Part shown: positions 13,101 through 25,076 of the stretch, in pieces
Layout of the letters: each line of letters opens with the position of its first letter
Numbering within the stretch: the first letter of the stretch is position 1
Origin: Annulohypoxylon bovei var. microspora
Taxonomy: Eukaryota > Ascomycota > Sordariomycetes > Xylariales > Hypoxylaceae
Direction: 5' to 3'
DNA length: 64,000 bases
NCBI GenBank assembly: GCA_022836615.1
Contig: MU405210.1
Coordinates: 558,001 to 622,000, forward strand
Made by a program: the position numbers and the translations under genes
The notes under the pieces: model-generated
The model's input: only the letters and a program-made list of their open reading frames with translations
Told to the model about the DNA's origin: nothing
The model's database searches: none

Positions 13101-16100
13101 TAGTAATATGGTCAATTTATACTATTATGTACATATTGCATACATGTATTTATGTATACAGCTAACAATCAACCTTCATCGAACTAACACTGAACTAACA
13201 TCCCAATACTTTTCAAGGTTATTAGTCTATTACTAATAATATACAAATGGGAATTCGAATGAATCCTTAATCATCCATCATACATACGTAGTACATGACA
13301 CTAGTAATAGTCAGCCTTGACATGTATGCATGTGCTTAGCTAAATCTGTATAAGACATACATGTATTAATAATAACATTGAAATAGGAACTAACTAACAA
13401 CACTGCAAGACTATGCTAGGTATGTACTATGTAAGGATGGATATGAAGATGACGACTTCGTTTATTCGGTTAGAATGCATACATCAAAAACAAAAAGCTG
13501 AAAGGATTATGGTATGTCTCGCATGTCTCGCATAGCATACTGCACTGCCAGTACAGCCTTGTCGAATATCTCGGTGCGAGCTCCTAGTTTAGAAGGCATC
13601 AACATTTTACTTAATTCTGATTGGTGAATCTGACCCTCCATCACGTCTTTTAGTGAGGGCAACTCAAATGAAGGTTACTCCCGTGCTCGCATCCCGAACA
13701 CGAACCCCAACCCCAACTCTAAAAGGCCACATATGCTACCAACTATTATCTACAACTCATACCCAGTATGTCAGTACACCATCATACACCCATCAGGTGA
13801 AAATTATCTCCTCCTTCATTCCTATGCCATGCCGCCTTGCCGCGTACTATATTCGAGACTCTCAGCAGCAGGGACTCGGACCAATCATATATGGGCCTTA
13901 CAGGCGTTGCTTACCTCGAAGGACTGGCTGATTACCTGAGCTTGACAAAGGTTGGCTCCAGGTTCCAAGTTCCAAGTAGAGGAAGCTTGGGTTTGGGTTG
14001 GATTAGATTGTCAACTTAGATCTTCCGGCGGTAGTATAACTGACGCAGCCCTACAGAGAAGAAGGCTATGTATCTAGTGCCTGCTTGCTTGGTTGTAATT
14101 CCTCCCGCGGCCCCCAGGTTCCCATCGTTTTGGATCTTTATCTAAACAAGCTCGCGCAGGCAACCTAGCAGGAGTGCTTATTAAATTAGAATACTATGTA
14201 TATTCAGCGTAATCTACCAAGTGGCCAATGTAATATTCGCAGAACCCTGAGCTGAGTTGTCTGGACTCTTGACGAGTTCTATTTCTGGTTGTCCTGCATG
14301 TCTCTTTTTATATGATGGTACATTGTATACCCAAGATTCTGTACCTCCAAGTAGTACAGACAGTAGAGATTCCCGCTTAGACGCTAGTCTCCACTCCAAT
14401 ACTTGCCAAAAGAGGAAATAAGTTATGAAGACAAACGCAGTCCGCCGCCCCGTTAGGAGTTTAAAACTGACAACTCCCGACTATAATCGCATTACCCCGC
14501 AAAAGCAGCAGCCCGCAGGATCCGACCTCAGTTCGTGGGCAGTTTCTAATCTTTAAAATCTATAAAAAATCTAATGTCTACATGTAAGTACATGACATGT
14601 ACATATACATCCGTACCTAATATCCCATGGGATATTTCCATATATGAAACCAAAAAACCACGAAACCGCATAGAGATAGAGATGAAAGCATAAGCATGCA
14701 TCGAGACTTGAAATAAGCGAAACACATCACGAACTCTTTTCCATATCCTACCATACCTAGCCATATTTCTATAATTCGATAACCAATCATAACAAAGATA
14801 ATAACGACAACGACAGCAATAATAGACCAGGCTGCCGAGATTTGACGAGGCTATAGATACGCCCGTTATGCATTACCTACTTTAGCCTAGAGAGGACCCC
14901 TCCGAGTTTAACCCGTCCAATCCCCGTCACCGGCTCCGGACCCTCCAACTTCTTCAGGGCTATCCAACAAATACATATGTACATCTGTAATAGTCTATCT
15001 GTAATATCTGTAGTATCTGCAATATCTGCAATATCTGTACCCAAAAAGAAAAAAGAAAGTTCCAAGGTTCCAAATTGCGGCTGGCCCTGTGGCCTTAACC
15101 CCTTGCCCGTCAATTCTCATTACGACTTACATACTGCATACATATTTACCTACACACTTACATACCTACATACATACCTACCCACACCAATCCAGCTCCA
15201 ACTTTTTTCCTTATTGCCGCCAGCCCTTTTTCAATCATGACTTAGCTCGAATCTCTTTCCCTTGTTGGCCTCGATGCAACCACCTTGGCACTGTCCTGCA
15301 GAAAGCAGACAGATGGCCCCCAATCGAATGCCTATTCTAGCCTTTATCTGTCGCCGGACATCAATTCATTTATATGTATACTACGTTGTATATCTTCCCA
15401 CGTGTAGCTTAGACCCTAATCGACGATTCCACGCGGCCGCCAAACTTCCTTTTTCTCACTAGTCCGCTAACTAAGCCTTTCTTTATTTTTATCTGTTATT
15501 AAAGTAACTGTCTTTTTTTCCCCGGTATTTTTCCAAGGCTATCCTATCCCGTGGCTTATGTCCTATATCCTATTTCCTAGCGCGTGTATGTGTGTATGTT
15601 CGGCGGTTGAAGCTACGCGGTGATAAACCGCCCGTTCACGACATCTTCTAATATCCATAATCGAAGCGATCGTGCAGGCTGAGCATGTGGCAGCCTAGGA
15701 TGTCGCTGATAACTCATCAAAGTGCAATTTCGATGCGAACCGCATTGAGGATATTTAAAGATGCTCTTATAGTGCCTCATCAAACTCGGTCTATATCATA
15801 TAGATACAATGGCAATAGCAGTAATCTGTAATGTAAATTCTTCAACACGCCGCATTGACGACGAGCGAGCGGAACGAACCAACGAGGCGACCTCGTGTCC
15901 AGCCCCTCTGACGATAACAGCGTATGTACATACCGTAATTGAACCAGCCTTGTCCGGTCTATCAATAATCTGTCTGCCCCACGGTGCCTTACCGCATAAA
16001 AAGATGGCGCGAATTAAAAAAGAAAAAGAAAAAAGAAAATTGGCAGAAAATGATAATAATAATTCAAGGGGGAGGGAAGACGAATCAGAATTCGCCCGCC

Positions 16101-17374
16101 CGCTGTAATAAATCGACCAATTATCACCAATGAGAAACCCGGGATCCGTTGCCAATCTCACGCCTTTCCTCTTCTCACCCTTCCCTCTCCCCTTGAACCC
16201 CCACAAACAACAATCCTCGTCTGGGGTTCCAGAGGTCATGTCCGTAAGGGTACCTAGATAATAGTGTAATGGTATGATAAGCTTGCAAAAATTCGATACA
16301 TATATGTAGATCGTCGCGGGTACCTGTGTACATCCAACATGAGTCATGAATGAAAGAAAAAATAAGAGAGATCTCCCGACAAGGGGGGCTGGTATGTTGG
16401 ATTTCGAACCTCGACAAGGGCGAGGGCGTTACCTGCATACCTAAAGAGAGATACGGAGACGCTATTGGAGTCAAAGAGCATAATGTTCAAAACATCAGTT
16501 CGAAATAGCAAAGAAGCTCCCGAAAACCAATGGGAATCCTATGTGGCGTGTTCTATTCCCCAAGGTCAAATCGTCTAAGACAACCTGCAGGTACCTATAG
16601 CCACGGTGGATAACGAGCAGCGAATTGCGATATCGACGCTGCTGGCGATCGCATCTAAAATCTCGTCACAGAAATATGACCATCGCGTCTCACACAACAA
16701 AAAAAAAGGTGAAGAAAAATTATTCAATGCAGCGTAATCCTGCGATGCTGCTGTTACATACGTTATTTTGAGTGCTTACGGTAACGGACATCAAACACAT
16801 AACAACACACGGGCATTGTGACGATGTTTATTATTAGCGATCTCCTATACCAGGTAGTAGTGGTGATAGTAGCAGCTAGCAGACAGATTCTGCCTGTCGA
16901 AACACACTAGGTATGTAGGTACTCAGCCTACTCGGTGCTGTGCCGTTAGAGAGAGAGAAAAAAACAGGCGTCGTCGTCAACCTCTATTAAGGGGGTCTGT
17001 TTAAACAAATCGACGAAAAACCCAAGAATGTGACTTCGGCGTGACATTGGCGAGCCGGCGAGATCTGCCTATCTCAGCTATCCGCTGTAACTTTGGCACG
17101 AACGAACGGCGATTCGTCATGTACGCCAGACACTCTGCCCCGTGACAGCTGCCGGAAGCCGCTAGAGCATGCAACATCGCGCCCCATTCGCTACCAGCGA
17201 ATGGCGGCTTCTGGTCAGCTCCTTTCGGGAGTTCAATAAACTTGAGTTATTGTGCTGGCCAAACTGGCTATGAGCATGGTCTCTTGCTGCGTCGTTGTTG
17301 CCGTCTTGGGAATCTTTGTGCTTCGCATGCCTACTGCCCAGGCCGATTTGCGCCTATCAAGATGTTCCCCCTGC
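10138..17374. other. gene-poor intergenic stretch, 7.2 kb, microsatellite-rich
   Basis: No gene I can support. Simple repeats are scattered: TACA/CACA runs near 11640-11710, TGACTGG copies at 12853-12878, an AGGATAGAAT-like array at 12890-12938, a 9-bp ATATCTGTA array at about 14982-15039, and T-rich tracts near 12600-12630. The longest frame, 15796-16347 on the minus strand (183 codons), has no recognisable domain. The 3' UTR of the ITT1-like gene must lie just below 17375. Confidence 0.5.
12853..12938. repeat. two adjacent short tandem arrays
   Basis: TGACTGG is repeated nearly four times at 12853-12878. A degenerate AGGATAGAAT/AGGATGGGAT array follows at 12890-12938. Both are read directly from the sequence and have no coding frame. 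Confidence 0.8.
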
Positions 17375-19608
17375 CTAGTCGTCATCACTGCTATCCCACT
17401 CGATTTGATCTTCCTGATCGTTCAGTGCGAGCTGCACGAATTGGCGAATCCATGCTGCCTGTCTCGCATCCAGTTGGCCGTCTCCGTCTCCTCGGAGCAA
17501 CTCCATCCTATTCTGGACATCGCGACCGTTATTGTCAATTTGCTGGTTCTGCCCCTGAGGTCGATTCCGGTTGTTTTGCCGGAATCTGCCTCTCCTATCA
17601 CCACGGCCCCTTCGTTGGCCTGCGTTGTTGTTGAGGTCTTGATTCTCTCTATGGAGATTTGGAATGCCGGGATGAAGACGTCGTACCACCTGGAACTGAG
17701 GAGCCGGCGGCGCATCACCCTCGATACGGAGTACGAGCGGCCCTTCGCGGGCGACGGCGACCCTCCCATTAGGCTGATCTCTTGGCAGTTGAGGTAGACC
17801 GGGTCTTGGCCGCGGCTGTTGATGCGGTGCTTCCTCTCCATCAGCCTCATCAGGTCTATCACCCAGATCATCTGCAGGTTCTTGGTGTGCCGCACGCCGT
17901 TGAGGGAGGACAACTAGAAGCCGTTCGGGTAGGGCAGCTGGGCCATCTGGGTTTCCTTCAGCGTTACCTTCGAAGTGCTGACCAACGTCGTCGCCGTCAC
18001 CTCCCTCTAGTTCCCATAATCTCATGTAGCAGCCGTTGACTTCCCCTGAGGGCTGAACGTTGAAGTGTTGGTACTATATTGTCTCAAGTTAGTGATGTTT
18101 TTATTAACCTGTATGGGTGACCCCAAGGATCTTGGTATCGGCTTTACAAAGCCCATTGCCATCGAAAAGACCCTAAAGGGGTTGGGCTCTCTCCGAAACG
18201 GGAACCGAGTGAAATAATAATAAAAAAGTACCCAAACTATACTTACTGGATTCGAGGGGTCTAGCCACGCAGAACAGAGGTAACAGAAATGCGACTGGCA
18301 TTTGAAGCAACGCATATGGTTGCAACCATGAGTCTTCTGGCATGGAGCGCCACAGGTCGGGCATGGCGTCGTGTGAAGTTTTAGGTATTCGATGGATGCC
18401 TTCTCTTCTTCCGTGATCTCGAATTTCCTTTCCTTGGCTAAACATTGCTTGAACTCGCCGTGCCATGACTGCTCACAACGTGTGCAGAAAGCGAAGCCGC
18501 AGTCTTCACAGATAGCGAGCAACTCCCCCGTCGCGTCGTACTTCTTTCCCACCTTATCGGCTCCGGTCTCTTCGACATCGGTCTCATCGTCGGATGCCTC
18601 GACAAATTCAAGTCCCTCGGGCTTTTTGTGTTTCTTCGATCGAGCGGCACCTTGGCACCACGAACGAGGACAATACACGGTGTTTTTATCCGACTCGAGC
18701 TCAGTCTTATGCTTCAGCATGACATAGCGCATAACTATATCTCGCTCTAGGGGGATCTGCAAAAGTTCGCTAGGGCTGATGAAAGTTTTTGCTTTTTTCT
18801 TCTTGATAGAACCTTTGATAGCATCCTCGCGTTTCTTGGCACAGTTCGGCTCGAGACATTGGACAGAAGCTATATCACCTTCCGTAATAGCATTATTATA
18901 AAAGTCTTGCAGACATTGGACACAAAAGACATGTCTACACCCCAGCATCCTATGGCATGCGACGCCTTTCTTTGGCTCTGTTGTCTATTGTTAGTTATAT
19001 ACACAGAACGAATGGCCACCTACTTCTAGGTACTTACCTAAGCAAATGCCACAATCAAAGGTCTCTTTCTCGAAAGCTCTCCGTTTAGCCTTAATATCGT
19101 AGTCCAGGATTGCAATCTTGTGTTCTGGTGCAACTTCCAAGCGAGCTTTATTATCGACCAAGCCAAAAACATCCTCGGTTGACTGCTGTAGGTTGTCGAT
19201 GTAAGTAAAGATGACTTGGTCGTGTCCAAAATCTTCCCATAGGGATAAAACATCGTTCTCGAGTTTACATAGTATTTCTTCCGAGAGCCACGGTGGAGTA
19301 GTAGAGATGGTGATTTTAGGTGGTTTTTCTTGAGGGTATCCGTCTGGCAATTTTATGCGAACTTGTAATGAAGGCAGATATGACAAAGCATGGGATTCCA
19401 CGGCTGCTGTAGCTGGTATTTGCTCCTGTGCTGGTTCGACCGGAGGCACGACTTCAGTAGCAGATGGGAAAAGTACAGTCAATGGATTAGCCAAGCTCAC
19501 AAGTAGCTCAAGAGAGACTGTATTCGGGTCATTCTCGTCGACCTGTAACTCGGGATAGATAGCAGCTATAGTCGACAACTCTTCCTGGCGAACATCTTCC
19601 TCTTCCAT
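17375..19608 (-). CDS. ITT1: RWD + RING-IBR-RING E3 ubiquitin ligase, ITT1/RNF14 type, 666 aa
   Basis: Exons are 19608-19038, 18977-18247 and 18073-17375; both introns have GTAAGT donors, and the first has a CTAAC branch site. An RWD domain occupies about residues 1-145. RING1 begins with CGICL near residue 186, across the first intron, and continues with GCRHVFCVQC. An IBR holds YCPRSWCQG and CEDCGFAFCTRC. RING2 holds CPTCGAPCQKTHGCNHMRC, in which the Cys of GCNHM is the expected catalytic thioester residue of RBR ligases. RING2 is followed by YQHFN, a mark of this family. The last exon (about 230 residues) is a disordered tail rich in Arg, Asn, Gln and Asp, ending in an acidic DSSDDD. RBR enzymes take ubiquitin from an E2 onto the RING2 Cys and pass it to substrate. 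Yeast Itt1 is linked to translation termination and RNF14 to clearing stalled ribosome factors. The function here is by homology. Confidence 0.93.
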
Positions 19609-20693
19609 GTTGTTTTGGGGTTATCGGTTCCCATGAAAGCGTGTCTGTTTATATCGGTTGCTCATGAACATCTCCGTCTTTGCCTGGATGCTTAATACGG
19701 CAGGTTGTTGACCTAATAGCCTATATGTTTGTCGCTATCGCATCTTCTTTTTCCGTGACTGACTGAACTAAGAAAGATACCAAGTTCGTGCGATGCCCCT
19801 GCTGAGCTAGACAAGCTTATGCATACGTAAATTTGGTGCCGTCAAAAGGATGAGCTCTAAAATTAGGTGGCGCCGATAGATTGCTGCTGTGGGTTTAGGA
19901 GTGCGTGCATAGGAAGATTTGTGGGAACAAAAGCACATATAAGGAAGAAGGTGACGAGAGCAGTGAGGGTCGAGACAAGTCACAGATTTCGGTATTGAAC
20001 TATCCAGATAACTATTTTAGATCAAGAATACCATGTGCCGTGAGACGGTGGAGATAGGTGAATGAGTCTGACGGCGAAAAGCACGGTGGGTCGTGAAAGT
20101 TGAAGGATCTCAAGCTGGTGTTCTCTACATACAGAAACATACAGAATTAGGTACTTGCTATCGATACCGAGGATGAGGGGCAACCTTGACTTTCACACTT
20201 GACTACGAAGTATGACGATTATTATTAGCTTACAGCTCTAGACCCATTTTCTCTAGCAGGGGTAATCCATGTAGCCTGGTAGCATACTCAACTCTTACAT
20301 GTATGCATAATTACAAATGTGCATATCATTTTAGGCACTAATCTTGATCAACTGACCGGCAGCTGGCCGCTACTTTTTACGTACTATTCCCAATGACGAA
20401 ACTGAATTGAGTCCAAGACAAATTTCAAGTCGTGTCTCCTCTTTCCGACCATTGACCATCGACCATCGTGAGTTACAGTACCTAGGGTAGCGTTGAACAG
20501 GCCAACTCAACTTTCGTGACGCGATTCATGAACGCCTGTTCAACAGACAAGCTACTCCTTTGTGGTATAATCACACGTCACTATTCTCTCTTACGCCTAG
20601 TATATTAAAGTGTCCACGAGCAATGCATCGGTAAAAATATCTCAAAAAGACAGATCTACACCAAGTTCTATATACACCTCCCACTCCCTCGAA
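19609..20693. promoter_or_regulatory. divergent promoter region between ITT1-like and CAX4-like genes
   Basis: About 1.1 kb separates two genes that run away from each other, so it must carry both promoters. I see no reading frame of note and no convincing TATA box. A bidirectional role is inferred from gene orientation only. Confidence 0.5.
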
Positions 20694-21476
20694 ATGTCCG
20701 ACGAGCCTGTGCTAGCGTCTCTGTCGCTCACCCACGTCCACTATGTAAGCTCCGAATCATCCTTCGCACATCCTCCGCCGAGCAATTCCAATGGATACTA
20801 ACCAGAATTTCTCACCTCTGTATAGGACCCATCCGATCCCATATCCTACCTCTGCGCCTTCCTGGCGCTGGTGCCGCAGGGGCTCTGCGTCATGTACGCG
20901 ACGCTGATCTGGTCGACGCGCGAGATCGAGGTCGCGCTGCTGTTCGCGGGGCAGCTGGCCTGCGAGGCCATCAACTTCGCGCTCAAGCGGCTGATCAAGG
21001 AGGAGCGGCCGCGGCGGATGAACGGGAAGGGCTACGGCATGCCCAGCAGCCACGCCCAGTTCGTCGCCTACTTCGCCGTCTCCGTGACCCTGTTCCTGCT
21101 CCTCCGACACCAGCCCCCGAACCCGCGGGTCCGGAGGCGCAACCACACGCCGATGAGCCTGCTCGAGAGGTCCGCGTGGAGCGTGGTCGTCGCGGGCATG
21201 GCGGCCGCCGTCGCCTGGAGCCGGATATACCTCAATTACCACACCGAGAAGCAGGTGATGGTGGGATGCGCCGCAGGGGTAGTGAGCGCCCTCGGCTGGT
21301 TCGTTATCACGACTGTGGTGCGACGATCGGGCTTGCTGGCTTGGGGGCTGGAGACGCCGATAGCGAAGTTCTTCAGAGTGAGGGATCTTGTCGTGGAGGA
21401 AGATCTGTGTCAAGCTGGCTGGGAGAAGTGGGACGACAAGATGACGGCACTGAAAGCTAAGAAGAAACACAAATGA
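20694..21476 (+). CDS. CAX4: dolichyl-diphosphatase (CAX4/DOLPP1), 233 aa
   Basis: Exon 1 is 20694-20744 (17 codons) and exon 2 is 20826-21476; the donor is GTAAGC and the acceptor TATAG. The protein begins MSDEPVLASLSLTHVHY and continues DPSDPISYLC. It is a PAP2-superfamily phosphatase. KRLIKEERP gives the K-x6-RP motif, PSSHAQF the central PSGH-like motif with its catalytic His, and SRIYLNYH the SR-x5-H motif. Several hydrophobic helices and a Lys-rich C-terminus (KAKKKHK, ER-retrieval-like) fit an ER membrane protein. The enzyme removes a phosphate from dolichyl diphosphate released on the luminal side by oligosaccharyltransferase, recycling the lipid carrier for N-glycosylation. The length is normal for the family. 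The second exon is markedly GC-rich compared with its surroundings. The first exon is short, but its junction keeps the frame. Confidence 0.93.
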
Positions 21477-21818
21477 TGTCCATTCACGACTATAACCCTG
21501 TTAAGAGCTTCCCAACACCTGACTTACTTGTAAATAGAACATACATTCGCCTCAGGTACTCGTTCCTGAGGTTATGTGGCAGCATGAATGAATGATGGCA
21601 TATATGACGAATAACTAGATTTATTATAAATGACAAGAGGCTATATGAGACTAGAGTCTGACTGTATTTTTAGAACGACTCCTATATGCTTCGATGATTG
21701 TACAACATTGACCAAACAAAATCCACCGCCATCCAATTGAAAAACAAATGCTCCAGTATAATAGGATTAGGTAGTCTTTATATGAGGAATTGATAGACTA
21801 TCTAACTAAGTAGACAAT
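21477..21818. terminator. convergent 3' region between CAX4-like and UTP13 genes
   Basis: These 342 bp separate the stops of two convergent genes, so both 3' UTRs and polyadenylation signals must lie here. AT-rich patches such as TTTATTATAAATGAC near 21620 are candidates. No coding frame is seen. Confidence 0.5.
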
Positions 21819-24659
21819 TCATGTCATAACGATGTCTACGTCGCCATTTTCTACTAACTTCATGCCACCTAAGTTAGGTACGAGGCTATCCATTTCCTGA
21901 AGGGTATATTCCACTAGATAGCTCTCCTCGACTAGCTCTTCCATACGCTTGTAGTGTCTCTCGGTATAGACCTTGAGCGCATTTAGGACCTCCTTCAAGC
22001 TCTTCTGGCCTCGGGCTCCCTTGACGGACAAGTTAGAGAGGCGCGATGCCGGATAGCTCTTGATGAGCGTCCATAGGATGCGCTGGGCCATGGGTGCCGT
22101 TCGGGCATTGGTGTTCCAGTCTCTCAGCCTCAAGAGAAGTAGAAATAGCTGCTCGTCGGAAAGAGAGGCTAATACTTCGTCGACGGCTTTTAGACCCGAA
22201 AGGCTACCGCTATCCGGCGTCCTCGAGTTGACTACCCGCTCGAAGAGGCTCTGGAGTTTACGGGGGTGGTTAAGCTGAAGCGCCATCGTGATTGCTTCAC
22301 GGTAAGCTCCAACGTATTCGTAGTTCTCGAGCTCCTGTTCTTGCTCAATACGTTTGAGCGCTGCCTCGTTAGTCGCGGTTTGCGTCTCGCTTGAGGTGTC
22401 CTTCCAGAACGAGACAGTAGAGTCACCGCTACCAGATACAACCATATTTGTATCAGGATGCACCGCAAGAGCCCAGACTCGGTCCTCATGGTTATCGAGT
22501 GTACACTCGTTTTCGCCGGAATTGACATCCCATACTTTCACCAGACCATCTCCACCAGCACTGGCGCAAAGTATAGGTCTCTTGCCCCGCTCTTCATTTG
22601 GCGGGATGTTAAGCCATACCACTTTAAGGACAGTATTTGAATGGCCTTCAAAAGTCCTGAAGCACGTATAATCTGCGAGGTTCCATAACTTGACCGTCTT
22701 ATCTCCACTTCCTGTGAGTACAACGCCCTTCCCGGCCACAGAACCTTGTTCGCCCTGAAGCACTGGGGTATTGAGAGGAGCGAAACTAACAGACCACACA
22801 CCTCGGCGATGGCCCCGGAGGATTCCCTGGACTTCACCCTCCTCTATCGACCAGATCTTGACGGTTTTGTCTTGGGAAGCCGAGGCAAATAAACGTGATG
22901 CGTGGTTGATATCAATAGCATTGATGTCTTTGTCATGGGCCTTTCGCGTGTAACCAGCTCTGACAGCCGCCTTCGCACCTTTTTGCGGTTCCCGGGGTAT
23001 TTCCCATTTTTTAATAGTCTGATCAGAGGATCCCGTGATTAGGAATGGAGGAGGGTAGCTCAGCGGGTCAGCAAATGCTTTGGAGCCATCTACCGGCCGA
23101 CTGCGAGGCAATGCTACCGCTCCGACAGATTCAGCATGTCCCGGAAATGTTGCCCAACAGGTATAAGAGTTATTGGCCGGATCTATTCTCCATATTTTCG
23201 CAGTATTATCTTTAGCACCTGTAGCGACCCAATGCCCGGACCAATCGACATCAAGCGATATGATTATATCTTCATGGCCCTTTAGAAGGGCGATGTCCTG
23301 CCCAAAATATTCGGAAGAAACTAAAGTATTCAATCCGGACTTTGGTTCGGTCACCGAGACTATTCGGATGTCTTCGGAATTCGTCGCCAAAGCCATCGCA
23401 GAATAGTCAGGTAGTAGATAACGTAAGTCTATGATATCATCATGAGTACCCGAGATTCGGCGAAATGGTTCAGGGGTTGGTATTTGAGATAGGTCGTGGG
23501 CCTCGGAAGGAATTTGATAAAGAGATAGAGTGTGATCAACCTGAACGCATATGACAAATGAGAGCCCCTGCTGGTAGATAGCTCCAACAAAAGCTTCGGT
23601 CTCAGGTTTTGGTGTTTGTTCTTTCGTGAATTCACGCCCGGTGTCAGTGGCCCATAGACGTAGGCACCCGTTCGATCCAGCAGTATAGGTGAGTTGACCA
23701 TCACCAATGAAACCAACTGCCTCGATGAGTTCGAAACAGGGGACGACCTTGCGCACTTTCCAAGATTTCGTATCCCACCATCTAATTGTTTTATCTCTGC
23801 CGGCAGTCACCAGCGTATTTTGGGTAGCGGAGTAATCCAGGCCTTGGACGTCCGACACATGCGAGTCAAGGTTCGCTACGACGTTCCTCTTATGTAAATC
23901 CCATATACGAACTTTCCCGTCTTGACTTCCCGAGGCCAAACGGAACCTTGTTGTAGAGGGCGTTTCGTCTCCATCATCCTCGGCCGCGCCTTTAGATTTC
24001 CTCCTCTTCCTCTTCTCTTTGGAGTCGTCGGTTTCCGGGGTATGTGTTGAGCCTGCGGTAAGTTCGAAAAAGTGGAGGGCGGATACAAGTACACTCGGGC
24101 CTCGGAAGGTATGCGTAACATAACCACCATTGATATCCCAGACTTTGATAGATCCATCGGTTCCTCCAGTCGCAAGAAGCGTACTAGTCCTATCGACGGC
24201 CAGGACAACGACGGGGGTGGTGGGGGGTTTCAGCGTTCGTACCAATTGGGGTTCTATCGTATCGCTTGACTTCTTTAGAGAGTATATCCGCATAGACAGC
24301 GAACGAGAGCATATGATAAGGTGAGATCCCGACGGGGTCACTGTAAATCGATGAGTTCCGACACGGATAGTTTAGTGAGAATATACCTAGGTAAGCTTAC
24401 AAGTTAAAGTAGATATTAGTTCACCATCCTGTAAGAGACGGGTTAGCGCCAAGTTCGTCACTCATATTGACAATGTACAAACCCCTTCGACAGTGGTGAT
24501 GTGTTTCCCGGTCTTTATGTCAGTCAAGACCGCATCCTCTCCCAGAGTTGTCGCGAGGATCCGTGCGCCATTCTCCAATGCGACAGCACCACCTGTAAAA
24601 ATTGGCCGGATAACTTCGGTCGCCTCGAAAGTCGTCTTAAAAGGCGCTTTATTGGCCAT
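21819..24659 (-). CDS. UTP13: UTP13, WD40 subunit of the U3 snoRNP / SSU processome, 908 aa
   Basis: Exons are 24659-24483, 24428-24401 (a 28-bp micro-exon) and 24340-21819; the frame is kept throughout and reads ITTVEGDGELISTLTLTPSG over the joins. Many WD40 repeats fill about residues 15-700, with repeat ends such as VKIWSI, IRWWDT, AKIWRI, IKKWEI, VKLWNL and VKVWDV, giving the twin beta-propellers of this family. The Utp13 C-terminal helical domain starts near residue 745 (EYVGAYREAITMALQ) and runs to about 890. The protein is a subunit of the UTP-B complex, which binds pre-18S rRNA in the nucleolus. A Lys-rich insertion (EKRKRRKSKG) in an early repeat may be a surface loop. It is somewhat longer than the yeast protein, as expected from loops. 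The micro-exon would be missed easily by automated calling. Confidence 0.94.
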
Positions 24660-25076
24660 TTTGAAGTCCCAATGTCATACAACTACGTTGTAGTTTCTTA
24701 CTTTCGTCCTTGCTGGCGGGATTCTCAAGAATTTTTTGAGGGTCAGTTGGTTATCGATAATGAATTATTTATGCAAATCATATGTATCTATCTTCTCCTA
24801 GCCAATAATAATAGTGGGTGCTAGGTATCGAGTATCCACATGGTCAGAGCTTTAAGAATAGCGCTAATTCACGGTCCGCAAAGGAAACGGCGTTGGCATT
24901 GCGTACGTACCATAATTCAATTGATGATTTTAGGAACTTAAAGTCTAAAGATGATAGAAACCTAAGGTCATTAATTATATCTGAAGCTTTAGATTTGATC
25001 AAATTATGATCTGTAATGCGAAACTACCTACCTCATTACTTTCCACTTTAATGCAGCAGACGCACCTCATTTCACG
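24660..25076. promoter_or_regulatory. divergent promoter region, UTP13 and the 523-aa protein gene
   Basis: These 417 bp lie between two divergently oriented starts and must hold both promoters. A CCAAT motif is present near 24801-24806. No coding frame is supported. Confidence 0.5.

Noticed and set aside
15796..16347. 183-codon minus-strand frame with a hydrophobic stretch
   Set aside because: No recognisable domain, an overlapping frame on the other strand, and base use like the surrounding non-coding DNA. It could be revived only by transcript evidence.
17242..17797. Plus-strand frames of 130 and 181 codons
   Set aside because: They are antisense to the last exon of the RBR ligase, which has a consistent spliced model.
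20757..21470. 237-codon minus-strand frame
   Set aside because: It is antisense to the CAX4 exon, whose PAP2 motifs are clear; the shadow frame is His/Arg/Gly-rich and has no domain.
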